In this document: positions 35,967 to 44,906 of the stretch, piece by piece
How the letters are laid out: each line of letters begins with the position of its first letter
Position numbering within the stretch: position 1 is the first letter of the stretch
Assembly (NCBI RefSeq): GCF_002158865.1
Contig: NZ_CP021455.1
Coordinates: 186,001 to 250,000 of the forward strand
Source: Comamonas serinivorans
GTDB taxonomy: Bacteria > Pseudomonadota > Gammaproteobacteria > Burkholderiales > Burkholderiaceae_C
Reading direction: 5' to 3'
DNA length: 64,000 nt
Translations under genes and position numbers: made by a program
Notes under the pieces: generated by a model
Told to the model about the DNA's origin: nothing
The model's database searches: none
The model's input: only the letters and a program-made list of their open reading frames with translations

Positions 35967-36362
35967 TCACTCCACGAAGAGGAATTGCCCGCACTGTGCG
36001 CAGCGGCAACGGGGTCGGTTCCAGAGGCCGCGCGAGGTGCTGGCGGGGCGGGCGATGCCCGTGTGGCCGCAGCGCACGCACTGGTGGCGGCCTTTGGCGC
36101 TCAGAGCGCCCGGCAGGCTGTTGTAGAAGGCCTGGCTGGGCAGTCGACCCAGGGCCAGCACGAGGCCCACGACCACGCCCGCGGTGCCCCCCAGCGTGAG
36201 CGGCCAGCCCACGGGCAGCTGCGTCATCAGCGAGCCGATGACCGAGCAGGCGGCGCCGGCCACCGTCAGCCGAACGCCCCAGGTGAAGGCGTGTTCACGG
36301 CGGCGCAGGGCAGCGACGGCGTCGGGGTGTCGAGGGGCGGGCGTCGGGTCAGCAGAGGTCAT
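35967..36362 (-). CDS. Small membrane protein with C-terminal zinc ribbon
   Basis: The 131 aa protein has two hydrophobic segments in its middle (TWGVRLTVAGAACSVIGSLM and LTLGGTAGVVVGLVLAL) and a C-terminal four-Cys zinc ribbon (CVRCGH...CRCAQCGQFLFVE). The ribbon would face the cytoplasm if both helices cross the membrane. The family is unknown. Confidence 0.7.
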   Translation of the reverse strand: MTSADPTPAPRHPDAVAALRRREHAFTWGVRLTVAGAACSVIGSLMTQLPVGWPLTLGGTAGVVVGLVLALGRLPSQAFYNSLPGALSAKGRHQCVRCGHTGIARPASTSRGLWNRPRCRCAQCGQFLFVE

Positions 36363-36589
36363 GCCGGGTCGGTGGAGGAGAAAAGGATGGGGACCGCATT
36401 GTCCGGCAGCCCGCGATGGGCCGGACCCGGGCCGGGTTTGCCGGGCGCGGCAGAGGCGGTGAATTGGCATGCGCCTTGGTCCAGGTGAGCCTCCGCATCG
36501 GTGCGGTCCAACCCGTTCCTGCGCTGGGCGGAGGGGGCTTGATGGCGCTGAGCGCGTTGCTGGACGGCGTGAGGCCGCGGTGCCGCTCG

Positions 36590-36735
36590 CTCGCCGTGGC
36601 TCAGGCCCTGGGTTCCGCGTTGGCTCAGGCGCACCAGCGTCCATGCGGTTGACCGGCGTGGGCATGCCCAGCGCAGCTCCGCGCTGTACCACGTAGCCGT
36701 TCGAGCCCACGGCGTGCGAGGGGGTTGTGAGTGTC
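36590..36735 (-). pseudogene. Possible remnant of a ketopantoate reductase-like gene
   Basis: On the minus strand one frame reads SNGYVVQRGAALGMPTPVNR, which strongly recalls the C-terminal region of 2-dehydropantoate 2-reductase (PanE) proteins. A frame change then gives TLVRLSQRGTQG. No further recognisable part of the gene is present within the flanking 460 bp gap (36363-36825). Confidence 0.4.
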
Positions 36736-36825
36736 CCGCGGGCCGGTGCTCAAGCCAAACCGCCCGTCTCCTGGGGGAGTGACACCGCGGCCGCTCGGTA
36801 TGCCGGCGTGATCGCCAGCGGGCCA

Positions 36826-37854
36826 TCACAGGTGGGCGTGCCGGTAGACGCCGGGGGTGACGCCCGTCCAGGTCTTGAACGCGCGGTGGAAGGTGCTGGC
36901 CTCTGAAAAGCCCAGCCGCAGGCCGATGTCGAGCAGGCTGAGCTCGGGGCGGGCCAGCAGCGCAATGGCCGCGTCGCGGCGCAGTTCGTCCTTCAGCTGC
37001 TGAAAGCTGGTGCCTTCCTGGCTGAGGTGGCGGCGCAGCGTGGGCGAGGCCATGCCCAGCAGCCGCGCCGCATCTTTCAGGTCGGGCAGGGTGTGGGCGA
37101 TGCGGTTGCGCAGCAGGCGGCGCACGCGGTCGGCCAGGCGGCCCTGTTCGCGGTACTTGGTGATCAGGGCGCTGGGCGAGGCGCGCAGGAACTCGTGCAG
37201 GCTGCTGGCCGTCTGCACCACGGGCAGGTCCAGCCACTGGGCGTCGAAATCGAAGCCCGAGTAGCTCATGTCCAGCTGCAGGGGGGCGTGGTAGAGCTGT
37301 TCGGCGTCCGAGCCGCCGCCGCTGTGGCCGCCGGCGTAGACCACGCGCAGCATGGGCACGCGCCGCGCCACCAGCCAGCAGATGACCCCGTAGCAGAAGT
37401 AGCCGAACACCCGCTCGGCATAGTCCAGCGCCTCGTCGCGCGGCCCGCGCGTGACCATGCGCACAGCGGCCACGCCCCCTTGAACGCGCAGGCGGGGTAC
37501 GAACTGGCCCAGCAACAGGTGGTACTGGGTGAAGGCCTGGCGCATGGCGTCGCCCAGCGTGCGCGCGTGCAGCACGTGGCGGATGACCTGCGCAAAACTG
37601 CCCACGGGCAGCGGGGTGGCGCACAGGCCCCACAGCTCGTCGCGGGTGACGCGGCGCAGCAGCGTGAGCAGGCGGGCGTATTGGGCGACGGTGATGCGCG
37701 ACAGCGGCGAATCGACCAGCAGCGGGGCGATGCCGGCCTGGTGCAGCAGCCAGGCTTCGTTCACGCCGCGCCGCGTGGCACCCTGCATGGCCTGCCGCAC
37801 CTGGCGGATGGACACCGTGGGCTGCGTGGCTTGCGCAGAGCGGGCCTGGCTCAT
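36826..37854 (-). CDS. AraC-family transcriptional regulator
   Basis: The 342 aa protein combines an arabinose-binding-type N-terminal domain (INEAWLLHQAGI-like start, SFAQVIRHVLHARTLGDAMR) with a C-terminal AraC helix-turn-helix pair (DAARLLGMASPTLRRHLSQEG and ELSLLDIGLRLGFSEASTFH followed by RAFKTWTGVTPGVYR). It resembles OruR/ArgR-like regulators of catabolic genes. No obvious target is adjacent; fabB lies upstream beyond a palindromic repeat. Confidence 0.92.
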   Translation of the reverse strand: MSQARSAQATQPTVSIRQVRQAMQGATRRGVNEAWLLHQAGIAPLLVDSPLSRITVAQYARLLTLLRRVTRDELWGLCATPLPVGSFAQVIRHVLHARTLGDAMRQAFTQYHLLLGQFVPRLRVQGGVAAVRMVTRGPRDEALDYAERVFGYFCYGVICWLVARRVPMLRVVYAGGHSGGGSDAEQLYHAPLQLDMSYSGFDFDAQWLDLPVVQTASSLHEFLRASPSALITKYREQGRLADRVRRLLRNRIAHTLPDLKDAARLLGMASPTLRRHLSQEGTSFQQLKDELRRDAAIALLARPELSLLDIGLRLGFSEASTFHRAFKTWTGVTPGVYRHAHL

Positions 37855-37882
37855 GGGCAGGGTGGCGGGAAACGATGATGGG

Positions 37883-37928
37883 GTATCGGCCGATTGGCGT
37901 TAAAAATTGAACGCCAATCGGTGGATAC
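37883..37928. repeat. GTAT...ATAC 46 bp palindromic repeat with compensated core change
   Basis: The core is TTGGCGTT / AACGCCAA instead of TTGCCGTT / AACGGCAA: both sides changed so pairing is kept. It lies 5 bp beyond the fabB stop. Confidence 0.95.
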
Positions 37929-37933
37929 TCTGC

Positions 37934-39148
37934 TTACCCTTCGAAGCGCTGCAGCACCAGGGTGGCGTTGGTGCCGCCAAACCCGAAGCTGTTGGACAGC
38001 ACGGTGCGCAGCTGGGCGTCGCGCGATTGGGTGACCAGCGGCATGCCCTGCACGGCGGGGTCGGGGTTCTCGACGTTGATGTTGCCGGCGATGAAGCCGT
38101 GCTTGAGCATGTAGAGGCAGTAGATGGCTTCCTGCACGCCCGTCGCGCCCTGCGAGTGGCCGGTCAGCGACTTGGTCGACGAGAACGGCGGCACGGCATC
38201 GCCAAACACCTCGCGCATGGCGCGCAGCTCCGAGCCATCGCCCACGGGTGTCGAGGTGCCGTGGGTGTTGATGTAGTCGATGGGGGTGTTGACCTGCGCG
38301 ATGGCCTGGCGCATGCAGGCGATGGCGCCTTCGCCCGAGGGGGCCACCATGTCTTCGCCATCGGACGAGAGGCCGAAGCCCACCACCTCGGCCAGGATGT
38401 TGGCGCCGCGGGCCTGGGCGTGTTCCAGGCTTTCGAGCACCACGGCGCCGCCGCCGCCGCCGATGACGAAGCCGTCACGCGCGGCGTCGTAGGGGCGCGA
38501 GGCTTTTTCGGGCTGGTCGTTGAAGCCGGCCGACATGGCCCCCATGGCGTCGAACAGCATGGACAGCTGCCACGACAGCTCTTCGCCGCCACCCGCAAAC
38601 ATCACATCCTGCATGCCCCAGGCAATCTGTTGCGCCGACACGCCGATGCAATGCGCCGAGGTGCTGCATGCGGAGGTGATCGAGTAGTTGATGCCCTTGA
38701 TCTGAAAGGCCGTGGCCAGGTTGGCCGACACCGTGGACCCCATGCAGCGCGTGACCTGGTAGGGGCCGACGCGGCGAATGCCCTTGTTGCGCAGCGTGTC
38801 GGCGGCCTCGACCTGGTTGGCCGAGGACGCGCCGCCCGAGCCCATGATGAGGCCGGTGCGCGGGTTGGAGATGGTGGCAGGCGTCAGGCCCGCTTCGGCG
38901 ATCGCATCGGTCAGCGCCACGTAGGCGTAGGCGGCTGCATCGCCCATGAAGCGGCGCAAGCGGCGGTCAATGCGGGCGTCCAGGTCGATCTCGGGCGCAC
39001 CGGCCACCTGGCAGCGCAGTCCCATTTCGGCAAACACGGGCATGGCGCGAATGCCCGACTTGCCCTCGCGCAGCGAGGCGACCACAGTGGCTTCGTCGTT
39101 GCCAATGCACGAGACGATGCCTGCTCCAGTGATGACGACGCGACGCAT
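37934..39148 (-). CDS. fabB: Beta-ketoacyl-ACP synthase I
   Basis: The 404 aa condensing enzyme has active-site Cys161 (SITSACSTSAHC), His296 (NTHGTSTPVGD) and His331 (SLTGHSQGATG). It elongates unsaturated acyl-ACP and works with FabA in unsaturated fatty acid synthesis. It follows fabA by 4 bp on the same strand. Start 39148 (MRRVVITGAGIVS) gives the standard N-terminus. Confidence 0.96.
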   Translation of the reverse strand: MRRVVITGAGIVSCIGNDEATVVASLREGKSGIRAMPVFAEMGLRCQVAGAPEIDLDARIDRRLRRFMGDAAAYAYVALTDAIAEAGLTPATISNPRTGLIMGSGGASSANQVEAADTLRNKGIRRVGPYQVTRCMGSTVSANLATAFQIKGINYSITSACSTSAHCIGVSAQQIAWGMQDVMFAGGGEELSWQLSMLFDAMGAMSAGFNDQPEKASRPYDAARDGFVIGGGGGAVVLESLEHAQARGANILAEVVGFGLSSDGEDMVAPSGEGAIACMRQAIAQVNTPIDYINTHGTSTPVGDGSELRAMREVFGDAVPPFSSTKSLTGHSQGATGVQEAIYCLYMLKHGFIAGNINVENPDPAVQGMPLVTQSRDAQLRTVLSNSFGFGGTNATLVLQRFEG

Positions 39149-39152
39149 GGTG

Positions 39153-39671
39153 TCAGCCTCCACTTGCCTTGGCATCGCGCTGGAACAGGCCCACGCGCAG
39201 GTCCGATGCCACGTAGATTTCCTGGCCATCGGCCAGCAGGCGCGCGTCGCCAATGGCCATGACCAGTTTGCGTTTGATCACGCGTTTGATGTCGATTTCG
39301 TAGGTCACGAGTTTCACGTCAGGTCCCACTTCGCCGGTGAATTTGACCTCGCCTGCACCGAGGGCGCGGCCACGGCCCGGCAGGCGCAGCCAGGTCAGGT
39401 AAAAGCCGATCAACTGCCACATGGCGTCCAGGCCCAGGCACCCGGGCATGACGGGATCGCCCTGGAAGTGGCACTGGAAGAACCACAAATCGGGTTTCAC
39501 GTCGAGCTCGGCGCGGATCTTTCCCAGCCCATGGGCGCCGCCATCGTCATCGATGTGCGTGATGCGATCAAACATCAGCATGGGCGGCAGCGGCAGGCGG
39601 CCACTGTCGGGTGTGAACAGGCGACCCTCTCCCGAGGCAATCAGCTGTTCATACGAAAAAGACTCACGCAT
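39153..39671 (-). CDS. fabA: 3-hydroxydecanoyl-ACP dehydratase/isomerase
   Basis: The 172 aa hot-dog enzyme has catalytic His68 (CHFQGDPVMPG) and Asp82 (GLDAMWQLIGF), matching E. coli His70 and Asp84. It introduces the cis double bond at the C10 stage. It forms an operon with fabB and is divergent from pyk across 221 bp. Confidence 0.97.
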   Translation of the reverse strand: MRESFSYEQLIASGEGRLFTPDSGRLPLPPMLMFDRITHIDDDGGAHGLGKIRAELDVKPDLWFFQCHFQGDPVMPGCLGLDAMWQLIGFYLTWLRLPGRGRALGAGEVKFTGEVGPDVKLVTYEIDIKRVIKRKLVMAIGDARLLADGQEIYVASDLRVGLFQRDAKASGG

Positions 39672-39892
39672 TGTCGACTTTCACTTGCAAGGGTGCCACA
39701 GCCGGATGTGCCCGTCATGACACGGGCGGCAGCCGACATCGCGCGCGGGCGCGAAAACGCCCAAGTATGCCAGCGTCTGCAGCAGGGCCTTGCGCGGCGG
39801 GGCTTGGGCCTGCCGGGCCGGGGCGGTCATGCAATCTGGGCACAATCGTGTCCGGACGCACGGCTTGCGTCCCCTTGCATTGAGGAGTGTGC

Positions 39893-41332
39893 ATGTCAGC
39901 GATTCACCGCGCCACGAAGATCGTGGCCACCCTGGGGCCGGCGTCCAGCGATGAGGCCGTGTTGGAAACCATGCTGCGTGCCGGGGTCAACGTGGTGCGG
40001 CTGAACTTCAGCCATGGCGTGGCGCAGGACCACATCGCCCGCGCCGGCCTGGTGCGCGAGATTTCGCAGCGCATGGGGCGCGAGGTGGCCATCATGGCCG
40101 ACCTGCAGGGCCCCAAGGTGCGCGTGGGCAAGTTCGCCCAGGGCAAGGTCTTGCTCGAGAACGGCAGGCCTTTCGTGCTGGATGCCGCGCGCACCGAGCC
40201 CGGCAACGTGGAGGCCGCGGGCCTGGACTACAAGGAGCTGCCGCGCGACGTGAAGCCCGGTGACGTGCTGCTGCTGAACGATGGCCTCATCGTGCTGGAC
40301 GTGAACCGCGTGCTGGGCGAGCAGATCTTCACCACCGTGCGCGTGGGCGGCGAGCTGTCGAACAACAAGGGCATCAACAAGCAGGGCGGCGGCCTGTCGG
40401 CCCCGGCCTTGACGGCCAAGGACATGGAGGACATCAAGGTTGCCATGCAGCTGCAGGCCGACTACGTGGCTGTCAGCTTCCCGAAGACCGCGACCGACAT
40501 GGAGATGGCGCGTCAGCTGGCCAACGTGGCGGGCGCCGAGTTCCGCCACAAGCCCTTCCTGATCGCCAAGATCGAGCGCGCCGAAGCCATTCCGCGCCTG
40601 GAGGAAATCCTGGCCGCGAGCGACGGCATCATGGTGGCGCGCGGCGACCTGGCCGTGGAGGTGGGCAACGCCGCGGTGCCCGCGCTGCAAAAGCGCATGA
40701 TCCGCATGGCCCGTGCGGCGGACAAGCTGGTCATCACCGCCACGCAGATGATGGAAAGCATGATCACCAACCCCGTGCCCACGCGGGCCGAGGTGAGCGA
40801 CGTGGCCAACGCCGTGCTCGACGGCACCGATGCCGTGATGCTGAGCGCCGAGACCGCGGCCGGCCGCTACCCCGTCGAAACCGTGCGCGCCATGGACGAG
40901 ATCTGCCGCGCGGCCGAGGACGCCGACGACGCGCCGCTGGACGACGACTTCGTGGGCCAGGACTTCAAGCGCATCGACCACGGCATCGCCATGGGCGCCA
41001 TCTTCACCGCCTCGCACCTGGGCGCCAAGGCCATCGTCGCGCTGACCGACTCGGGCTTCACCGCGCTGTGGATGAGCCGGCACTCGGTGCGCATCCCCAT
41101 CTACGCGCTGACCCCCAAGCTGGCCACGCAGCGCAAGATGGCGCTGTTCCGCAACGTGCGCCCGCTCATCATGGACACCAGCGTGGACCGCGACACCGCG
41201 CTGGCCCAGGCCGAAGAGCGGCTGCGAGAGCGCGACATCGTCGGCTCGGGCGACGTCTACGCCATCACCTGCGGCGAGCCCATGGGCTCGCCTGGCGGCA
41301 CCAACATGCTCAAGATCTGCCGCGTGGTGTGA
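39893..41332 (+). CDS. pyk: Pyruvate kinase
   Basis: The 479 aa enzyme starts MSAIHRATKIVATLGPASSD and contains RLNFSHG, the metal/substrate segment FLIAKIERAEAI and GIMVARGDLAVEVG, and the ATQMMESMI motif. The C-terminal allosteric domain follows. GAGGAGTG precedes ATG 39893. It makes pyruvate and ATP from phosphoenolpyruvate. The aldolase gene follows after 195 bp. Confidence 0.96.
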   Translation: MSAIHRATKIVATLGPASSDEAVLETMLRAGVNVVRLNFSHGVAQDHIARAGLVREISQRMGREVAIMADLQGPKVRVGKFAQGKVLLENGRPFVLDAARTEPGNVEAAGLDYKELPRDVKPGDVLLLNDGLIVLDVNRVLGEQIFTTVRVGGELSNNKGINKQGGGLSAPALTAKDMEDIKVAMQLQADYVAVSFPKTATDMEMARQLANVAGAEFRHKPFLIAKIERAEAIPRLEEILAASDGIMVARGDLAVEVGNAAVPALQKRMIRMARAADKLVITATQMMESMITNPVPTRAEVSDVANAVLDGTDAVMLSAETAAGRYPVETVRAMDEICRAAEDADDAPLDDDFVGQDFKRIDHGIAMGAIFTASHLGAKAIVALTDSGFTALWMSRHSVRIPIYALTPKLATQRKMALFRNVRPLIMDTSVDRDTALAQAEERLRERDIVGSGDVYAITCGEPMGSPGGTNMLKICRVV

Positions 41333-41527
41333 CGGTCTGTGGCCCCGGGACGGACCCGGGGCGGGGCGGCCCCTACAATCTCGGCCGCGTCTTGCGGGTC
41401 CCGCGATGACCGGGCCCTGAGTTCATCGCACGTCCGCTGTCAGGACGCCAACACCCCGCAGCTTCCGCACAGACCCCCGCCTTGGCCCGCCGGCGGCGGT
41501 GTGCTCCACCTTCAGCCTATTCGCACC

Positions 41528-42418
41528 ATGAACCAGCAACAACTCCAGCAAGTCACCCAGGGCAAGGGTTTCATCGCCGCGCTCGACCAAAGCGGTGGCA
41601 GCACGCCCAAGGCGCTCAAGCTCTATGGCATCGAGGAATCGGCCTACTCGGGCGACGCACAGATGTTCGACTTGGTGCACGCCATGCGCAGCCGCATCGT
41701 CACCAGCCCGGCCTTCAACGGCCAGCGCGTGATCGGTGCCATCCTGTTCGAGATGACCATGGACCGCCAGTTCGACGGCCAGGACGCCGCCGACTACCTG
41801 TGGAAGACCAAGCAGGTCGTGCCCTTTCTGAAGGTGGACAAAGGCCTGGCCGACGAAGCCAACGGCGTGCAGCTGATGAAGCCCATGCCCGAGCTGAATG
41901 CGCTGCTGGCACGCGCCGCCGCCAAGGGCATCTTCGGCACCAAGATGCGCTCGGTCATCAACGCCGCGAACGCCCAGGGCATCGACGCCGTGGTGGCGCA
42001 GCAGTTTGAAGTGGGCAAGCAGATCCTGGCCGCCGGCCTGATGCCCATCATCGAGCCCGAGGTCAACATCAAGGCCGCCGACAAGGTGGAGATCGAAGCC
42101 CTGCTCAAGGCCGCCATCCTCCAGCAGCTGGACGCGCTGACCGGTGACCAGAAGGTCATGCTCAAGCTCACCATCCCGACCGTCGCGGGCTTCTACGGCG
42201 AGCTGGTCAAGCACCCGCGCGTGGTGCGCGTGGTCGCGCTGTCGGGTGGCTACAGCCGCGACGACTCCAACGCCCTGCTGGCCAAGAACCCCGGCGTCAT
42301 CGCCAGCTTCAGCCGCGCGTTGACCGAAGGCCTGACGGCGCAGCAAAGCGATGCCGAGTTCAACGGCGCACTGGACCAGGCCATCGAATCCATCTACCAA
42401 GCGTCGATCGCTGGTTGA
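41528..42418 (+). CDS. fda: Class I fructose-bisphosphate aldolase
   Basis: The 296 aa protein closely resembles the Staphylococcus-type class I (Schiff base) aldolase: GKGFIAALDQSGGSTPKALK, RIVTSPAFNG, KGIFGTKMRS, EPEVNI, MLKLTIPTV (Lys213, the probable Schiff-base residue) and VVALSGGYSRDD. It splits fructose 1,6-bisphosphate without a metal ion. In many Burkholderiales the gene beside pyk is the class II enzyme. A TACAAT at 41374-41379 may be its own -10 box. Start 41528 gives the family N-terminus. Confidence 0.93.
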   Translation: MNQQQLQQVTQGKGFIAALDQSGGSTPKALKLYGIEESAYSGDAQMFDLVHAMRSRIVTSPAFNGQRVIGAILFEMTMDRQFDGQDAADYLWKTKQVVPFLKVDKGLADEANGVQLMKPMPELNALLARAAAKGIFGTKMRSVINAANAQGIDAVVAQQFEVGKQILAAGLMPIIEPEVNIKAADKVEIEALLKAAILQQLDALTGDQKVMLKLTIPTVAGFYGELVKHPRVVRVVALSGGYSRDDSNALLAKNPGVIASFSRALTEGLTAQQSDAEFNGALDQAIESIYQASIAG

Positions 42419-42426
42419 TTCAGGCA

Positions 42427-42471
42427 GTATTCGGCATTTCCGTTGGTCTAGACAACGGAAACGGCTGATAC
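42427..42471. repeat. GTAT...ATAC palindromic repeat, 45 bp variant
   Basis: The core is TTTCCGTT / AACGGAAA, a compensated variant. It lies 8 bp after the aldolase stop and just before a separate terminator hairpin. Confidence 0.9.
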
Positions 42472-42479
42472 TTCTTCAC

Positions 42480-42503
42480 ATGCCGCTTTCGAGCGGCATT
42501 TTT
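42480..42503 (+). terminator. Rho-independent terminator after the aldolase gene
   Basis: ATGCCGCT (42480-42487) pairs perfectly with AGCGGCAT (42492-42499) across TTCG, followed by five T. Confidence 0.85.
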
Positions 42504-42768
42504 CATGGTCGCTGGACGGTCAGGCGCCTGGCTGGCGCTGTGGGCAGCGTGCAAGCCTGCGTGACCGGCCACGGGCTGAAGCGGGTACTTGGCCGAGGCG
42601 GCACGGTGGGCTGGGCTGGGCTGGGCCGCGCGTTCCGTTGCGAGGCCGTCACACCATGCTGACCGGGCGCGATGCGCAGGTGGTGCCCGGCCAAGGCGAT
42701 GCCGGTCAATGCGGTGCCGGCCCTCCCGCGCCGCGATCGCCCGCGAGCCGGCACACGGTTGCGGGCGC

Positions 42769-44085
42769 TCAGGGCACCAGCGCCCAGCCCTTTTTGATGT
42801 TCTCCGCCTCCAGCACCTCGAGGGCGCCCTGCAGCGCGTCGGCGTCGGCGGCCAGGGTGATGTCGGTCTTCAGCGGCTCTTTGCGGCCGGCGCTGAAGTC
42901 GGTGAACAGCACGTAGTAGGCCGGAAACTGGCCGCTGGCCTCGCGGTGGGTCTTCACGCCGACGAACTTGCGCACGGCCACGCCGCCCTTGCCGGCCTTG
43001 GTGTAGACCTTGCGGAACAGCACCTGCGGCTGGGTGTCGGGCTCGGCCCCGTCACCGGCTGCCTCGGCGCCGCCGATCTCCACGCGGTCGGTGAGCTGGG
43101 TGATGCCGGTGTCCGCCAGGCCCGGCGTCTTGTCCGTGCGCTCGTGCTGGAACACGGGCGAGACCAGGCTCACCCCGGGCGCCTTGCCGTGGCTGTGGTA
43201 GCTGCCGTTGTCATAGCTCAGCAGGTCTTTGGTGATGATGCCGTTGGCGTCTTCGGCGATGGGCTCGATGCACTTGATCTGGATGACGATCTCGGGCCGC
43301 ACCCACTTGTAGGCCAGGCGGTTCTTGGCCACGAGCACGATGTCGCCCTCGGTCACCAGGGGCTCCAGTCGGGCCATCCAGGCCACGCGCGCGGCCTCGT
43401 CAAAGCCGCCGCCGACCGAGGCCGCGACCTGCCACTGACCGGCCTCGTTCTGCACGCCGATGAGCAGCGAGCGGATGCCGCTGCCGTCTTCCTTCAGGCA
43501 GTAGCCGAGGACAGTGACGTCCAGCTCGACCATGGGCTTGAGCTTGTAGCCCATGCCGTGGGCGGGGATGACGATCAGCCCTTCCTGGCCGGCGCTGATG
43601 GCGTCCTGGTAGCGCGCCAGGATGTCCTTGCGCGACTCGCAGCGCTGCCAGGGGGCGTGGTGCACCCGGGCGCCGCCGTGGGGTTTGGGCATGCTGGCCT
43701 CGACCAGGGCCACGCGCTCGGGCAGCGGCTGCGCCAGCGCGTGCACGGCATCGAACACGGCGAACGACAGGCCCTGGCCCTGGTTGGCCACGGCCGAGCT
43801 GACGAGGAAGGCGCGCGAGCGCTCCTGGGGCACGTACATCTCGCCGGCCCAGATGCCGTCGACGAGTGGCACGTGCGGCGCCAGGTCCCCCAGCTCCAGG
43901 GCCACGCCGCTGCGGTTGAAAAAGCGCACGCTGCCGCCGTCCACCACGGCAAAGCCCAGGTGGCCGTCGATCTTCTCGGAGTAGATGAACTGCTCGGATT
44001 CGGGCAGCTCCTGCAAGGCCGCTTCGCCTTCCAGCGGCAGAAAGCGCGAGGCGACGCGGCGCTTGTACGTGACCAGATCGTCCAT
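42769..44085 (-). CDS. ATP-dependent-ligase-like nucleotidyltransferase
   Basis: The 438 aa protein has the full order of covalent nucleotidyltransferase motifs: motif I K38-I-D-G (IYSEKIDGHLG), Arg in FFNRSG (Ia), WAGEMYV (III, about 80-85), FAVFDAVHAL (IIIa), EGLIVI (IV, 168) and YKLKP (V, 180-184). An OB-fold-like region with WVRPEIVIQIKCIE and an extra C-terminal part of about 150 aa follow. Lys38 would be adenylated. There is no helical N-terminal DNA-binding domain and no signal peptide, unlike LigB and periplasmic LigE types. It is third of three minus-strand genes with two unrecognised proteins. Whether it joins DNA or RNA cannot be read from the sequence. Confidence 0.78.
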   Translation of the reverse strand: MDDLVTYKRRVASRFLPLEGEAALQELPESEQFIYSEKIDGHLGFAVVDGGSVRFFNRSGVALELGDLAPHVPLVDGIWAGEMYVPQERSRAFLVSSAVANQGQGLSFAVFDAVHALAQPLPERVALVEASMPKPHGGARVHHAPWQRCESRKDILARYQDAISAGQEGLIVIPAHGMGYKLKPMVELDVTVLGYCLKEDGSGIRSLLIGVQNEAGQWQVAASVGGGFDEAARVAWMARLEPLVTEGDIVLVAKNRLAYKWVRPEIVIQIKCIEPIAEDANGIITKDLLSYDNGSYHSHGKAPGVSLVSPVFQHERTDKTPGLADTGITQLTDRVEIGGAEAAGDGAEPDTQPQVLFRKVYTKAGKGGVAVRKFVGVKTHREASGQFPAYYVLFTDFSAGRKEPLKTDITLAADADALQGALEVLEAENIKKGWALVP

Positions 44086-44115
44086 GTTCAGGTCCAGTTC
44101 AGATTCGAGTAAGCA

Positions 44116-44161
44116 GTATGGGTTGGTTACCGTTCATCTTTAAACGGGAATGGGCTCATAC
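44116..44161. repeat. GTAT...ATAC 46 bp palindromic repeat inside the ligase gene set
   Basis: The ends are GTATGGG and CTCATAC with CCGTTCATCTTTAAACGG in the centre. It fills the 99 bp between the second and third gene of the minus-strand set. Confidence 0.9.
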
Positions 44162-44184
44162 TGGGTAATGGGGTGAAGGACGCC

Positions 44185-44892
44185 TCAGGCGCCTTCAGGC
44201 AGGGGCTTGAGTTCCAGGTTGGACAGGTGCATGAGCAGCAGGTACTCCTCGCCGCGCACCCGGCCTTCCAGGAAGGCGCGGTAGGGCCGGCCTTCTTCCT
44301 GAAACACCAACGGATCGGTGCCTTTGGGGCCGGCGCCCACCAGCATCAGCGCCTGCTGCTCGTGCAGGTCCTTGGCCATGGCGAACAGGAAGTCGAAGCT
44401 CAGGCCGTTGGTGTGCGTGAGCTGGTAGGTGCGGCCGAAGATGAAGCGGTTGTAGGCCTGCGCAATCGGCATCTTCTTGCCGGTCCAGGACACGGGCACC
44501 TCGGCCATCACGTTCTGGCTGCGGCTAACCTTGTCCTTTTCGCCCTTCAGCTCGCCATCGGGGCCGAAGATGCGCTCGGTCACCTTCACCTTGTAGACCG
44601 GCTGCCGGGCCGCATTCACCAGGATGCGCTGGCTGTTGCGGATGAAGCGGCCGGTCTGGTTCAGGTCCAGCTCGGGGTCGCCGTCCACCAGTGCCTGCGA
44701 CAGCGCCTCGTCGCTGCCGGCCGCCTGCAGCAGGGTTTCGTACTGCGTGGCCACGCTGGCCTTGAGCACCTTGACGTTGCGCGCCCGTTCACCCGTGGGC
44801 AGGGTGTAGACGATGCGCGGCTTGCGGGACAGGCCGCCGTACACGACCTCGGCGTCGCGCTTCTGGGCGTTGGCCAGTTTGATCTTTCGCAT
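44185..44892 (-). CDS. Unrecognised protein, partner of the ligase-like gene
   Basis: The 235 aa soluble protein starts MRKIKLANAQKRDAEVVYGG. It is basic at the N-terminus and has no membrane segment or signal peptide. Segments such as GRFIRNSQRILVNAARQPVY and AQAYNRFIFGRTYQLTHTNG look like a compact mixed alpha/beta domain. I find no known catalytic motif. It starts 14 bp after the 203 aa gene and precedes the ligase-like gene, so a joint function is likely. Confidence 0.75.
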   Translation of the reverse strand: MRKIKLANAQKRDAEVVYGGLSRKPRIVYTLPTGERARNVKVLKASVATQYETLLQAAGSDEALSQALVDGDPELDLNQTGRFIRNSQRILVNAARQPVYKVKVTERIFGPDGELKGEKDKVSRSQNVMAEVPVSWTGKKMPIAQAYNRFIFGRTYQLTHTNGLSFDFLFAMAKDLHEQQALMLVGAGPKGTDPLVFQEEGRPYRAFLEGRVRGEEYLLLMHLSNLELKPLPEGA

Positions 44893-44906
44893 GCTGGTCT
44901 CCCGCG

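Noticed and set aside
41333..41527. N-terminal extension of the aldolase starting upstream at 41339.
   Set aside because: The extra 63 residues look non-protein-like, and ATG 41528 gives exactly the 296 aa family length and N-terminus.
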